Shown piece after piece: positions 18,238 to 26,518 of a stretch of 64,000 nucleotides of DNA; the first letter of the stretch is position 1, and every line of letters begins with the position of its first letter. The translations under genes and the position numbers were made by a program. This DNA is from Vibrio litoralis DSM 17657 (GTDB lineage Bacteria > Pseudomonadota > Gammaproteobacteria > Enterobacterales > Vibrionaceae), in NCBI RefSeq assembly GCF_000426765.1, contig NZ_KE384567.1, forward strand, positions 1-64,000, read 5' to 3'. The notes below the pieces were generated by a model. That model ran no database searches and was not told the origin of the DNA. It saw nothing but the letters and a program-made list of their open reading frames with translations.

Positions 18238-18708
18238 CTACTTCCAGCGATCCGCTGCTTTGGTATCTGAATCACGAGATTCTACCCAGCGAACTTCTTC
18301 AGTTGTTCGTTCTTTTTTCCAAAATGGCGCTTGGGTTTTTAGATAGTCCATAACAAATTCACAGACTTCAAACGCTGCATTGCGATGAGCACTTGAAACA
18401 CCAACGAATACAATTTGATCACCCAAGTCTAAATCACCAACACGATGGATCACACGAATATTCAAAAGTGGCCAACGTGATTTCGCTTGTTCACAAATCT
18501 GAATTAAAGAACGCTCAGTCATTCCTGGATAATGTTCTAGGCTCAACCCGGTAACCGAATTTCCAAGATTCATATCGCGCACTTTACCAACAAAGGTTAC
18601 TATCGCGCCCGCCTCCGTACCTTGCGCAAGCTGCTGATATTCCGCGCCGACATCAAAGTCTTCAAACTGTACGCTGACCATTTCTGTAACCATTCCCGCT
18701 GAAGACAT
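18238..18708 (-). CDS. moaE: Molybdopterin synthase catalytic subunit MoaE
   Basis: The large subunit of molybdopterin synthase, which inserts sulfur carried by MoaD into cyclic pyranopterin monophosphate. 156 residues with GAIVTFVGKVRD, LEHYPGM, HRVGDLDLGD, VGVSSAHRNAAFEVCEFVMD and the C-terminal PFWKKE motif with catalytic Lys. ATG 18708 comes one base after the moaD stop and has GGAGG six bases upstream inside the end of moaD. It is the last gene of moaABCDE. Confidence 0.95.
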   Translation of the reverse strand: MSSAGMVTEMVSVQFEDFDVGAEYQQLAQGTEAGAIVTFVGKVRDMNLGNSVTGLSLEHYPGMTERSLIQICEQAKSRWPLLNIRVIHRVGDLDLGDQIVFVGVSSAHRNAAFEVCEFVMDYLKTQAPFWKKERTTEEVRWVESRDSDTKAADRWK

Positions 18709-18709
18709 A

Positions 18710-18955
18710 TTAGCCTCCTGTTACTGGTGGGAAAAAGGCAACCTCATCACCAGCTTTAAGAACGGTATCCATTTTCACCATATCTTGGTTGACTGCCACC
18801 AGCAATTTGCCAGATTGTAGCGCTTGCGCCCATTGTTCACCGTTGTTGCATAACTGCTGACGTAGCGCTTCTGCTGTAACCTGATCGGCTTCCACTGTCA
18901 CTGAATCAACACCCACTAGCTCACGAGTTTGAGCGAAAAATAAAACCTTAATCAT
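18710..18955 (-). CDS. moaD: Molybdopterin synthase sulfur carrier MoaD
   Basis: An 81-residue ubiquitin-like sulfur carrier ending in the essential Gly-Gly (PPVTGG), where the thiocarboxylate forms. The start MIKVLFFAQTRELVG is typical. It partners with MoaE immediately downstream and lies 26 bases after moaC. Confidence 0.95.
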   Translation of the reverse strand: MIKVLFFAQTRELVGVDSVTVEADQVTAEALRQQLCNNGEQWAQALQSGKLLVAVNQDMVKMDTVLKAGDEVAFFPPVTGG

Positions 18956-18981
18956 TGTTCAACCTTCCGAAGATTATTAAG

Positions 18982-19464
18982 TTACTTGGGTATAGCAACA
19001 AAATGGCCAGACTTACCACCGGTTTTTTCAAGTAACCGAACCTGACCAATCACCATGTCTTTTTGCACGGCTTTACACATATCGTAGATGGTTAAAGCCG
19101 CCACTGAAGCCGCGGTTAGCGCTTCCATTTCAACGCCCGTTTTGCCAGCTAGTTTACACACAGATTCAATGCGAACTTGATTGGTTTCCGGTTTAGCTTC
19201 TAACTGAACTTCTACTTTAGAAAGCAGTAAAGGATGGCAAAGTGGAATTAAATCCCATGTTTTCTTGGCCGCTTGAATGCCTGCAATACGCGCAGTAGCA
19301 AATACATCACCTTTATGATGCGAACCAGACACAATAAGATCTAATGTTTCTTTCGACATGGTGACCCAAGCTTCAGCACGCGCTTCACGTACCGTTTCTT
19401 GTTTAGCAGATACATCGACCATGTTGGCTTCGCCAGAGGCATTAATATGAGTAAATTGAGACAT
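18982..19464 (-). CDS. moaC: Cyclic pyranopterin monophosphate synthase MoaC
   Basis: Converts the MoaA product into cyclic pyranopterin monophosphate. The product of 160 residues has [26 protein letters not shown], and [30 protein letters not shown] chose ATG 19464 because AAGGA lies nine bases upstream; an in-frame ATG at 19473 abuts that site directly and cannot use it. Confidence 0.94.
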   Translation of the reverse strand: MSQFTHINASGEANMVDVSAKQETVREARAEAWVTMSKETLDLIVSGSHHKGDVFATARIAGIQAAKKTWDLIPLCHPLLLSKVEVQLEAKPETNQVRIESVCKLAGKTGVEMEALTAASVAALTIYDMCKAVQKDMVIGQVRLLEKTGGKSGHFVAIPK

Positions 19465-19489
19465 GGATTTCATTCCTTATTAGAATTTT

Positions 19490-20002
19490 TTAAGCGGAAA
19501 GATGAGGCATAAAATTACAAGGGCGATGACAAGCGTCAAGCTGCTCCTTGATTAACTTTTCCCAACCCAGACGACATGCACCGGTCGAACCTGGCATCGC
19601 GAAGATAACCGTTTGATTAGCCATTCCAGCAATTGCGCGAGATTGTAGGCTCGAAGAACCAATGTCTTCAAAAGACAGCATGCGAAAAATCTCACCAAAA
19701 CCTTCTACTTGCTTATCAAATAAAGGTTGCAGTGCTTCCGTTGTATAGTTTTTTGCTGTAAAACCTGTGCCACCACTAATTAAGACCGCTTGAATAGCAT
19801 CATCGGCAATCCATTGAGAAACCAAGGCGCGAATTTGATATTTGTTATCGGCGACAATTTGACGCTCAGCCAATTGGTGCCCTACTTGCTGAAGTTGCTC
19901 AGCAAAATAATCACCCGATGTGTCATTTTCAGGAGTTCGAGAATCCGATACGGTCAGGACTGCAATTCGTGCAGGTTTAAACTCAGCAGCAACACGTGCC
20001 AT
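19490..20002 (-). CDS. moaB: Molybdenum cofactor biosynthesis protein MoaB
   Basis: A 170-residue MogA/MoaB-family protein implicated in molybdopterin adenylylation or a related late step. It has LTVSDSRTPENDTSG, ISGGTGFTAKNYTTEAL and the C-terminal IFAMPGSTGACRLGWEKLI. GAGG lies upstream of the ATG. It sits between moaA and moaC in the operon order usual for Vibrio and enterics. Confidence 0.92.
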   Translation of the reverse strand: MARVAAEFKPARIAVLTVSDSRTPENDTSGDYFAEQLQQVGHQLAERQIVADNKYQIRALVSQWIADDAIQAVLISGGTGFTAKNYTTEALQPLFDKQVEGFGEIFRMLSFEDIGSSSLQSRAIAGMANQTVIFAMPGSTGACRLGWEKLIKEQLDACHRPCNFMPHLSA

Positions 20003-20039
20003 GTTGATAACCTCAAAAAATCAAAATAATAACGAAGAA

Positions 20040-21104
20040 TTAACCGCCGATAGAGGCCAAATGTGGCGTCATACCCGTTTTGCCTTCTTGCAAGAAGTGG
20101 CTGACGGATTTGGTATCGAGCGCACCTTGAATTCGTGCGATAAGATCTTTTTCTTGCTCATCCTGTTGCAACAAATCACGCAACTCTACGCCTTCTTCGC
20201 CAAATAAACATAGATGCAGTTTACCTGTCGCAGAAACACGCAGACGATTACAGGTTTCACAAAAACCTTTTTCATACGGCATGATCAAGCCAATTTCACC
20301 TTGATAGTCAGGATGTACAAACACTTGCGCCGGCCCATCATTGGCTTCTTTTACTTTTAACAACCAACCATTGGCGATTAGATGATTACGAATACTGACA
20401 CCAGATTGATGCTGTTGCTCAAATAATTCATCCATCTCACCGGTTTGCATTAATTCGATAAAACGTAATTGAATTGGGCGGTCTTTAATCCAGTTTAAAA
20501 AGCTCGGTAACGCATGGCCATTAAACTGCTTCAGTAACACCACGTTGACTTTGACTTGTTGATACCCGACTTCAAATGCGCGGTCGATGCCGGCCATCAC
20601 ATCATGAAATTTGTTTTCACCGGTAATTTGATGAAACAAACGAGGATCAAGGCTATCAACACTGACATTAATATGCGTTAAACCGGCCTCTTTCCAATCA
20701 CCAACTTGTTTAGCCATACGGTAACCGTTGGTTGTGGTCGCAACCTTAGTAATGCCTGAGGTTTGCGCAACGGATGCAATAATGTCATTGAAATCTTTGC
20801 GTAGTGTAGGCTCACCACCTGTAATGCGAACCTTGGTAGTGCCACAGTCTACAAACGCATTTACAATACGTTTAATTTCAGCTTGATTTAAAAAAGACGA
20901 GTTTTTGTGACCATTTGGCTTATAACCATCAGGTAGACAGTAAGTGCACTTAAAATTACACACATCGGTGATCGACAGGCGCAAATAATAAAACTTGCGC
21001 GAAAAACGATCGACAAATTGAGGGTTTTCTGTGGATGATGTGGATGATGCCACATCGGATACGCCCGAAAAATCAGGAGTATATTGGGAAACTAATTGAG
21101 TCAC
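20040..21104 (-). CDS. moaA: GTP 3',8-cyclase MoaA (radical SAM)
   Basis: The first enzyme of molybdopterin synthesis, converting GTP to 3',8-cyclo-7,8-dihydro-GTP. The N-terminal radical SAM cluster motif is CNFKCTYC, the second iron-sulfur cluster uses CETCNRLR and CLFGE near the C-terminus, and the protein ends in the functional GG. I chose GTG 21104, with GGAAAGG 6-12 bases upstream; a TTG at 21119 in the same frame would place that ribosome site inside the gene. The N-terminus is about 20 residues longer than in E. coli MoaA and rich in Ser/Thr. A probable Moco riboswitch precedes it. Confidence 0.93.
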   Translation of the reverse strand: MTQLVSQYTPDFSGVSDVASSTSSTENPQFVDRFSRKFYYLRLSITDVCNFKCTYCLPDGYKPNGHKNSSFLNQAEIKRIVNAFVDCGTTKVRITGGEPTLRKDFNDIIASVAQTSGITKVATTTNGYRMAKQVGDWKEAGLTHINVSVDSLDPRLFHQITGENKFHDVMAGIDRAFEVGYQQVKVNVVLLKQFNGHALPSFLNWIKDRPIQLRFIELMQTGEMDELFEQQHQSGVSIRNHLIANGWLLKVKEANDGPAQVFVHPDYQGEIGLIMPYEKGFCETCNRLRVSATGKLHLCLFGEEGVELRDLLQQDEQEKDLIARIQGALDTKSVSHFLQEGKTGMTPHLASIGG

Positions 21105-21117
21105 GAAACACCTTTCC

Positions 21118-21230
21118 AAATACGGGAGGAAGGCTCATTTCTAAACCAACCCTGGTGACAGTATGTCACTGGCTTTAAAAACGTATTCAATCGTCATTGA
21201 TACAACGAATAATGAACTTAGTGATTAACG
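21118..21230 (-). promoter_or_regulatory. Probable molybdenum cofactor (Moco) riboswitch
   Basis: On the minus strand the moaA leader contains the hairpin GTGACA/TGTCAC, a following CCAGGGTTGG segment and the conserved-looking 3' block GAGCCTTCCTCCCG just before the ribosome site. The Moco RNA motif of gammaproteobacteria lies upstream of moaA and, as I recall it, ends in a TTCCTCCCG-like element. The CCTCCC could also mask the ribosome site. The outer limits given are approximate. Confidence 0.65.
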
Positions 21231-21410
21231 CTCGGAGTTATGACGTGATTACTGATAAATAGATCAGCAACACTGTTTTTAAATGGTACGCAACAAAATG
21301 AGATTTTTCCATACCCATTTAGGCATAAGGTCGTTATATTTAGTTAATCGATATCAAAGAATTGTCATTTAGCCTGATTTCAAAGGTCAATTCATTAGAG
21401 AATCCAATTT

Positions 21411-22301
21411 ATGCCCATTCATAAAACCAAAAAAGTCGTCGCGATTGGTGGCGGTCATGGCCTAGGCCGTATGCTTGCCGCACTAAAAGATTTTGGTGCT
21501 AACGCCACCGGTATTGTGGCGACCACTGACAATGGGGGATCCACCGGACGTATTCGCCAATGCCAAGGTGGTATTGCTTGGGGTGATACCCGAAACTGCA
21601 TCAACCAACTGATTACCGAACCGAATATTAGTTCGATGATGTTTGAGTACCGTTTTCGTGGTGCCGGTGAATTAAACGGCCATAACCTCGGCAATTTAAT
21701 GCTCACCGCACTAGATAACCTCTCAATTCGCCCATTGGACGCCATTCACCTGATTTGTGATATGTTGAAGGTTGAAGTCAATATTGTGCCCATGTCCGAG
21801 CACCCTGCCGATCTGACTGCATTATCAAAAACCGGCAAATGGGTACGTGGTGAAACCAATGTCGATGACATGTCTGAACCTCTACAGCGTTTATATGTAG
21901 AGCCTGAAGTGCCAGCAACTGAAGAAGGCATTGACGCCATTTTGTCGGCGGATTGCATTATCTTAGGCCCAGGCAGTTTCTTAACCAGCATTATGCCGCC
22001 ACTATTACTACCTGATATTGGCAAAGCCATCGCCCAAAACACCCAAGCCAAGCTAGTGTTTGTTGATAATCTGGATAATGAATTTGGCCCAGCTGGAATG
22101 ATGAGCCTTGAAGAGCGATTAAAATGGTGCCAACGAGCTTGCGATGGCAGACAGGTAGATGTCCTACTTGGTGAAAACTTTTCAGATGGGTTAGATAAAA
22201 ACTACCAATGTGTTGAAGTTAATCTCGCCTCACCTAACCATGAATGGCGTCATGATCGTAAAAAGCTTCAGCAAGAAATTGAGAAGATTATTTTGCAATA
22301 A
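21411..22301 (+). CDS. ybhK: YvcK/CofD-family protein YbhK
   Basis: A 296-residue cytosolic protein of the CofD-like/YvcK family. It has VVAIGGGHGLGRMLAAL, a nucleotide-sugar or dinucleotide-type binding start, then TDNGGSTGRIR, the WGDTRNC segment, GHNLGNLMLTAL and LGPGSFLTSIMPPLL. Bacillus YvcK binds UDP-sugars and affects gluconeogenic growth and cell shape; the role in gammaproteobacteria is less clear. It is divergent from moaA, the same pairing as in E. coli. Confidence 0.88.
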   Translation: MPIHKTKKVVAIGGGHGLGRMLAALKDFGANATGIVATTDNGGSTGRIRQCQGGIAWGDTRNCINQLITEPNISSMMFEYRFRGAGELNGHNLGNLMLTALDNLSIRPLDAIHLICDMLKVEVNIVPMSEHPADLTALSKTGKWVRGETNVDDMSEPLQRLYVEPEVPATEEGIDAILSADCIILGPGSFLTSIMPPLLLPDIGKAIAQNTQAKLVFVDNLDNEFGPAGMMSLEERLKWCQRACDGRQVDVLLGENFSDGLDKNYQCVEVNLASPNHEWRHDRKKLQQEIEKIILQ

Positions 22302-22305
22302 GTAA

Positions 22306-22517
22306 CGTTGCTCGGAAACTCGTTTCTCGTGACTCGATAAATACATCGAGCAATGGGAAACAAAGCGTCCAAGCGACAAAAAACGATTATCTCTTTTAAC
22401 TATTTACAATAAACAACGCTGCTCGGAAACTCGTTTCTCGTGACTCGACAAATACATCGAGCAACGAGAAGCGGAGCGTCCAAGCTACGAGAAGCGATTA
22501 ACTATTCACAATAAACT
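22306..22517. repeat. Tandem duplication of a CTCG-type palindromic repeat and the uvrB 3' end
   Basis: Two copies of a roughly 111-bp unit start at 22306 and 22417. Each begins CG[TC]TGCTCGGAAACTCGTT, continues with CTCGTGACTCGA and ATACATCGAGCAA, and ends in ACTATT[TC]ACAATAAAC. The second copy includes the last codons and stop of uvrB, so the first carries a decayed duplicate of that end. A related repeat lies at about 60436-60512. Confidence 0.8.
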
Positions 22518-24528
22518 GCGCTCTTAATTTCTCAATCTCATCGCGTTTTTGTGCCGCTTGTTCAAACTCCAGATTTTGAGCGTGCTGGTACATTTCACTT
22601 TCCAGCTGACTTATTTGTTTCTCAAGTTGCTGTGGTGTTAACGCTTGATATTCAGCCGCTTGCTCTGCCACTTTAGATAGTGAAATCACATTACTGTCTT
22701 TCTTGCCTTTGCGAGTGCCGACATGACCCAGTTCCATGATATCTTGAATGCTTTTCTTCAGCGCTTGAGGCGTCGTTCCCATTTCTTCATTATATTGCTG
22801 CTGTTTAGCACGGCGACGTTCTGTTTCATCTATTGCTTTACGCATCGATTTGGTAATACTGTCACCATATAAAATCGCTTTACCTTGTATATTACGTGCT
22901 GCTCGACCAATGGTCTGGATCAATGAACGTTCTGAACGCAAGAAGCCTTCTTTATCAGCATCTAAAATTGCCACCAAAGATACTTCAGGCATATCCAAAC
23001 CTTCTCGAAGTAAGTTAATACCCACTAACACATCAAACTCACCTAGGCGTAAGTCTCGAATAATCTCAACACGTTCAACCGTATCAATATCTGAGTGCAA
23101 ATAACGGACTTTGACATCATGCTCGGTGAGATATTCCGTCAAATCCTCCGCCATACGCTTAGTTAAAGTGGTCACAAGTACACGTTCATTAACTGCAACC
23201 CGCAGGCGAATTTCCGATAATAAATCATCTACCTGCGTGGCAACCGGACGAACTTCAATTTCAGGATCGAGTAACCCAGTAGGACGCACCACTTGCTCAG
23301 CCACATCACCACCCGATTTATCTAACTCATACGCACTTGGCGTGGCTGAAACATAAATAGTCTGCGGCGCGAGCGATTCAAACTCCTCGAAACGCAGTGG
23401 TCGGTTATCTAACGCCGAAGGTAAACGAAAACCAAACTCGACTAAGGTTTCCTTACGTGAACGGTCGCCTTTATACATCGCGCCAATTTGCGGCACTGTC
23501 ACGTGAGATTCATCGATAATAAGCAGACCATCATGAGGTAAGTAATCAAAGAGAGTCGGTGGTGGCTCACCCTCTTTGCGTCCACTTAAATAGCGTGAGT
23601 AGTTTTCGATACCAGAGCAGAAACCCAATTCATTCATCATTTCGATATCAAACTGAGTACGTTGCGTAATACGCTGATCTTCTAATAGCTTATTGTTTTC
23701 TCGTAGTACCTTTTGTCTTTCAACCAACTCATCTTTGATATCTTCAATGGCTTCAAGAATGCGTTCACGCGGTGTGACATAGTGGGTTTTAGGATAAATA
23801 GTGGCACGAGCAATATCTCGCTGTTTAATTGCGCCGGTTAGCGGATCAAAAATGCTGATGCATTCTACTTCTTCATCGAACATTTCCAGACGAATGGCAT
23901 CATGTTCAGAATCGGCTGGGAATACGTCTATCACTTCACCTCGAACTCGGAAGTTACCTCGCTCAAAGACCATGTCATTTCGGCTGTATTGCAGCTCGGC
24001 TAAACGACGAATAATATCACGCTGCTCTAAAATGTCACCACGACGAATGTGCAGCATCATCTTTAAATAAGAATCCGGATCACCCAAACCGTAAATAGCC
24101 GACACTGAGGCAACAATAATCGCATCTTTACGTTCAATTAAAGACTTGGTGGCAGATAAACGCATTTGCTCGATGTGGGCGTTAACCGAAGAATCCTTTT
24201 CAATAAAGGTATCTGTGGTAGGCACATACGCTTCCGGCTGATAGTAGTCATAGTAGGAGACAAAATATTCGACCGCGTTATTAGGAAAGAAGCTTTTCAT
24301 TTCTCCATATAACTGCGCAGCAAGCGTTTTATTTGGGGCAAGTAAAATCGTTGGACGCTGCGCTTTAGCGATCACATTAGCTAAGGTAAATGTCTTACCC
24401 GAACCCGTCACACCTAATAACGTTTGATGGGCTAAGCCGGCCTCTAACCCTTCAGATAACTTTGCAATCGCCTCTGGCTGATCGCCGGCTGGCTTATAAT
24501 CGGAAACCAGTTGATACAACTTACTCAT
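22498..24528 (-). CDS. uvrB: Excinuclease ABC subunit UvrB
   Basis: The damage-verifying helicase-like subunit of nucleotide excision repair, 676 residues. Walker [10 protein letters not shown] (from residue 39), the beta-hairpin [12 protein letters not shown], helicase box [10 protein letters not shown], motif [17 protein letters not shown] and QTIGRAARN, and the C-terminal UVR domain that binds UvrC (about residues 635-670). Its 3' end lies in a duplicated repeat. I found no LexA box upstream. A pair of inverted DnaA-box-like sequences lies about 400 bases upstream. Confidence 0.96.
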   Translation of the reverse strand: MSKLYQLVSDYKPAGDQPEAIAKLSEGLEAGLAHQTLLGVTGSGKTFTLANVIAKAQRPTILLAPNKTLAAQLYGEMKSFFPNNAVEYFVSYYDYYQPEAYVPTTDTFIEKDSSVNAHIEQMRLSATKSLIERKDAIIVASVSAIYGLGDPDSYLKMMLHIRRGDILEQRDIIRRLAELQYSRNDMVFERGNFRVRGEVIDVFPADSEHDAIRLEMFDEEVECISIFDPLTGAIKQRDIARATIYPKTHYVTPRERILEAIEDIKDELVERQKVLRENNKLLEDQRITQRTQFDIEMMNELGFCSGIENYSRYLSGRKEGEPPPTLFDYLPHDGLLIIDESHVTVPQIGAMYKGDRSRKETLVEFGFRLPSALDNRPLRFEEFESLAPQTIYVSATPSAYELDKSGGDVAEQVVRPTGLLDPEIEVRPVATQVDDLLSEIRLRVAVNERVLVTTLTKRMAEDLTEYLTEHDVKVRYLHSDIDTVERVEIIRDLRLGEFDVLVGINLLREGLDMPEVSLVAILDADKEGFLRSERSLIQTIGRAARNIQGKAILYGDSITKSMRKAIDETERRRAKQQQYNEEMGTTPQALKKSIQDIMELGHVGTRKGKKDSNVISLSKVAEQAAEYQALTPQQLEKQISQLESEMYQHAQNLEFEQAAQKRDEIEKLRAQFIVNS

Positions 24529-24934
24529 ACTTGCCTCTTAAATGGAGAATTCTCGGCGGTTTATTCGATTGGTTGACCTTACCACAAGCCTATTATGAAC
24601 GCTTTAAATCGCGGTCGGTTATGTGACAGTTTTATTAACTAAAATATGGTCTGAAAAAAGTCATTTTTACTCTAGCTTACCCTATTACAGTTTGGTAGCA
24701 TTCTCGTCCCGCAAAAAATCTCATCCAACCTTTCACCTACTTTTCATCCACGGGTTTTCCCCAAAAAGTTGTTGATTTTACATTTTCATTAATATTTATC
24801 TTTTTTACCCACAAACCTCTTCCAATAAAACAAAACAATAAAACAAGTTAAAACAATAGATTACATAGTTAGAATTATATTTCCTCGCCTTTAGCTTCTA
24901 AGCATAAATACTTGCTCAAGTTTCATTAACACAC

Positions 24935-24957
24935 TTATCCACAAATTTAGTGGATAA
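24935..24957. promoter_or_regulatory. Inverted pair of DnaA-box-like sequences
   Basis: TTATCCAC (24935-24942) and GTGGATAA (24950-24957) are perfect inverted repeats 7 bases apart. The left box extends to TTATCCACA, the high-affinity DnaA consensus; the right one reads TTATCCACT on the other strand. As I recall, E. coli uvrB has a DnaA box near its P3 promoter, so control of uvrB or DnaA titration are both possible. An unrelated dimeric regulator is an alternative. Confidence 0.45.
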
Positions 24958-25043
24958 CTACACAACCGCCTTATCTGATACGGCTTACAAAAAAGTAAAG
25001 AGAAAAAAAGTATTATTTTTCACTTTTTTGTCGCCTTCTGCCG

Positions 25044-25072
25044 TTGACAGTCTGTTTCACCATAGCTAGAAT
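25044..25072 (+). promoter_or_regulatory. Promoter of tRNA-Asn
   Basis: Consensus -35 TTGACA (25044-25049), 17-base spacer and -10 TAGAAT (25067-25072), followed by the GC-rich discriminator CCTGCCC expected of stringently controlled stable-RNA genes. The tRNA begins 16 bases after the -10. Confidence 0.85.
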
Positions 25073-25087
25073 CCTGCCCATAACTTT

Positions 25088-25163
25088 TCCCTGTTAGTTC
25101 AGTTGGTAGAACGGCGGACTGTTAATCCGTATGTCGCTGGTTCAAGTCCAGCACAGGGAGCCA
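25088..25163 (+). tRNA. tRNA-Asn (GTT)
   Basis: A 76-nt tRNA with acceptor TCCCTGT/ACAGGGA, D-arm TAGTTCAGTTGGTAGAAC, anticodon loop CTGTTAATC (anticodon GTT), T-arm GGTTCAAGTCC and an encoded CCA. The core is nearly identical to E. coli tRNA-Asn. Confidence 0.97.
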
Positions 25164-25168
25164 AATAC

Positions 25169-25202
25169 TAAAAAGCCGCATCGCTAAAATGCGGCTTTTT
25201 TT
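25169..25202 (+). terminator. Terminator of tRNA-Asn
   Basis: AAAAGCCGCAT/ATGCGGCTTTT is an 11-bp stem with a CGCTAAA loop, followed by a T-run. It separates the tRNA from the rnf operon. Confidence 0.9.
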
Positions 25203-25326
25203 CGTTCATTTTTCATGCATTCCATCATTAATTACTCAATACCTTCAAATACCTATTTCCTGTAGGTTGTTATTAACGTCACAAATGACGATAATGTTGG
25301 GATCATTATTAACCCAAAGAGACGAT

Positions 25327-25905
25327 ATGACAGACTATCTACTGTTGCTTGTTGGCACTGTTCTGGTCAACAACTTTGTTCTGGTTAAATTTCTCGGTAT
25401 TTGCCCTTTCATGGGTGTATCTAAAAAACTTGAAACCGCAATCGGCATGGGCCTTGCGACGACTTTCGTTTTAACCTTAGCATCCGTCTGTTCATACTTA
25501 GTGCAAACTTACATTTTGCGACCACTAGGGATCGAATATCTACAAACCATGAGCTTTATCTTAGTGATCGCTTTCGTGGTGCAGTTCACTGAAATGGTGG
25601 TACACAAAACTAGCCCGACTTTATATCGTCTTCTTGGGATATTTTTACCTCTGATTACCACTAACTGTGCAGTATTAGGGGTGGCTCTTCTTAATATCAA
25701 TGAAAACCATAACTTTATTGAATCCATTATTTATGGTTTCGGTGCTGCGGTTGGCTTCTCGCTTGTTTTGATTTTGTTTGCTTCGATGCGTGAGCGTATT
25801 GCCGCAGCGGATGTCCCTGCGCCATTTAAAGGTGCTTCTATTGCCATGATTACCGCAGGGCTAATGTCTCTGGCCTTTATGGGCTTCACAGGTTTGGTGA
25901 AATAA
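25327..25905 (+). CDS. rnfA: Rnf electron transport subunit RnfA
   Basis: An inner-membrane subunit of the Rnf complex, 192 residues and six hydrophobic segments, homologous to Nqr[33 protein letters not shown] is the characteristic start; the NNxVL...LGICPF cysteine region carries a membrane [2Fe-2S] site in Rnf/Nqr structures. I chose ATG 25327, which gives the family length; a longer frame from 25189 runs back into the tRNA terminator. It is the first gene of rnfABCDGE-nth. The orthologous E. coli operon is called rsx and reduces SoxR. Confidence 0.95.
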   Translation: MTDYLLLLVGTVLVNNFVLVKFLGICPFMGVSKKLETAIGMGLATTFVLTLASVCSYLVQTYILRPLGIEYLQTMSFILVIAFVVQFTEMVVHKTSPTLYRLLGIFLPLITTNCAVLGVALLNINENHNFIESIIYGFGAAVGFSLVLILFASMRERIAAADVPAPFKGASIAMITAGLMSLAFMGFTGLVK

Positions 25906-25908
25906 TCC

Positions 25909-26508
25909 ATGACTACCATCTTGATTGCGGTTGCCGCTATTGCCGCCCTCGCCGCTATTTTCGGCGTTATTTTAGGATTTGCTTCGATTCGTTTTAAAGT
26001 TGAAGCCGATCCTATTGTTGACCAAATTGATAATATTTTACCGCAGACCCAATGTGGTCAATGTGGCTATCCCGGTTGTCGTCCATACGCTGAAGCGATT
26101 GCGAATGGTGATGAAATCACGAAGTGCCCTCCGGGTGGACAAGCAGGTATTGAGAAATTAGCCAACTTGATGGGAGTAGACGTCCCAACCGATTCAAATG
26201 GCGTAGAAGACGCGGTTAAAACCGTCGCCTTTATTCATGAAGATATGTGCATTGGCTGTACTAAATGCATCCAAGCCTGCCCTGTCGACGCGATAGTGGG
26301 TGGCACTAAAGCGCTGCACACCGTCATTCAAAGCGAATGTACTGGTTGCGATCTTTGTGTCGCACCGTGTCCAACTGATTGTATTGAAATGATCCCAATT
26401 GAAACAACACCAGATACTTGGAAGTGGCAGTTGGAGCTTATCCCGGTTATTACCGATCTTGAACCATCATCAGCCTCTGCTGACTCTAAAGACCAAACCG
26501 TGAGTTAA
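25909..26508 (+). CDS. rnfB: Rnf electron transport subunit RnfB
   Basis: The ferredoxin-like subunit, 199 residues: an N-terminal membrane anchor (about residues 5-25), a [4Fe-4S] domain with CGQCGYPGC, and two ferredoxin clusters [12 protein letters not shown] and [12 protein letters not shown]. It passes electrons between soluble donors and the membrane subunits. It starts 3 bases after the rnfA stop, implying coupled translation. Confidence 0.95.
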   Translation: MTTILIAVAAIAALAAIFGVILGFASIRFKVEADPIVDQIDNILPQTQCGQCGYPGCRPYAEAIANGDEITKCPPGGQAGIEKLANLMGVDVPTDSNGVEDAVKTVAFIHEDMCIGCTKCIQACPVDAIVGGTKALHTVIQSECTGCDLCVAPCPTDCIEMIPIETTPDTWKWQLELIPVITDLEPSSASADSKDQTVS

Positions 26509-26518
26509 AGGAAAAAGT

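Larger units (their letters stand above)
24529..25087. other. AT-rich regulatory region between uvrB and tRNA-Asn
   Basis: 559 bases with no credible gene. It holds an inverted pair of DnaA-box-like sequences and the tRNA-Asn promoter, listed separately, plus further weaker TCCACG/CCCACA-like words around 24745-24815. The uvrB promoter must lie at its left end. Confidence 0.55.

Noticed and set aside
22306..22517. CRISPR-like appearance of repeated units
   Set aside because: Only two long units with no short regular repeat-spacer pattern and no cas genes nearby; it is a tandem duplication.
24700..24960. Possible replication control site of the second chromosome (crtS-like)
   Set aside because: Box-like words are present, but I recall crtS at a different gene context and cannot recognise its sequence here.
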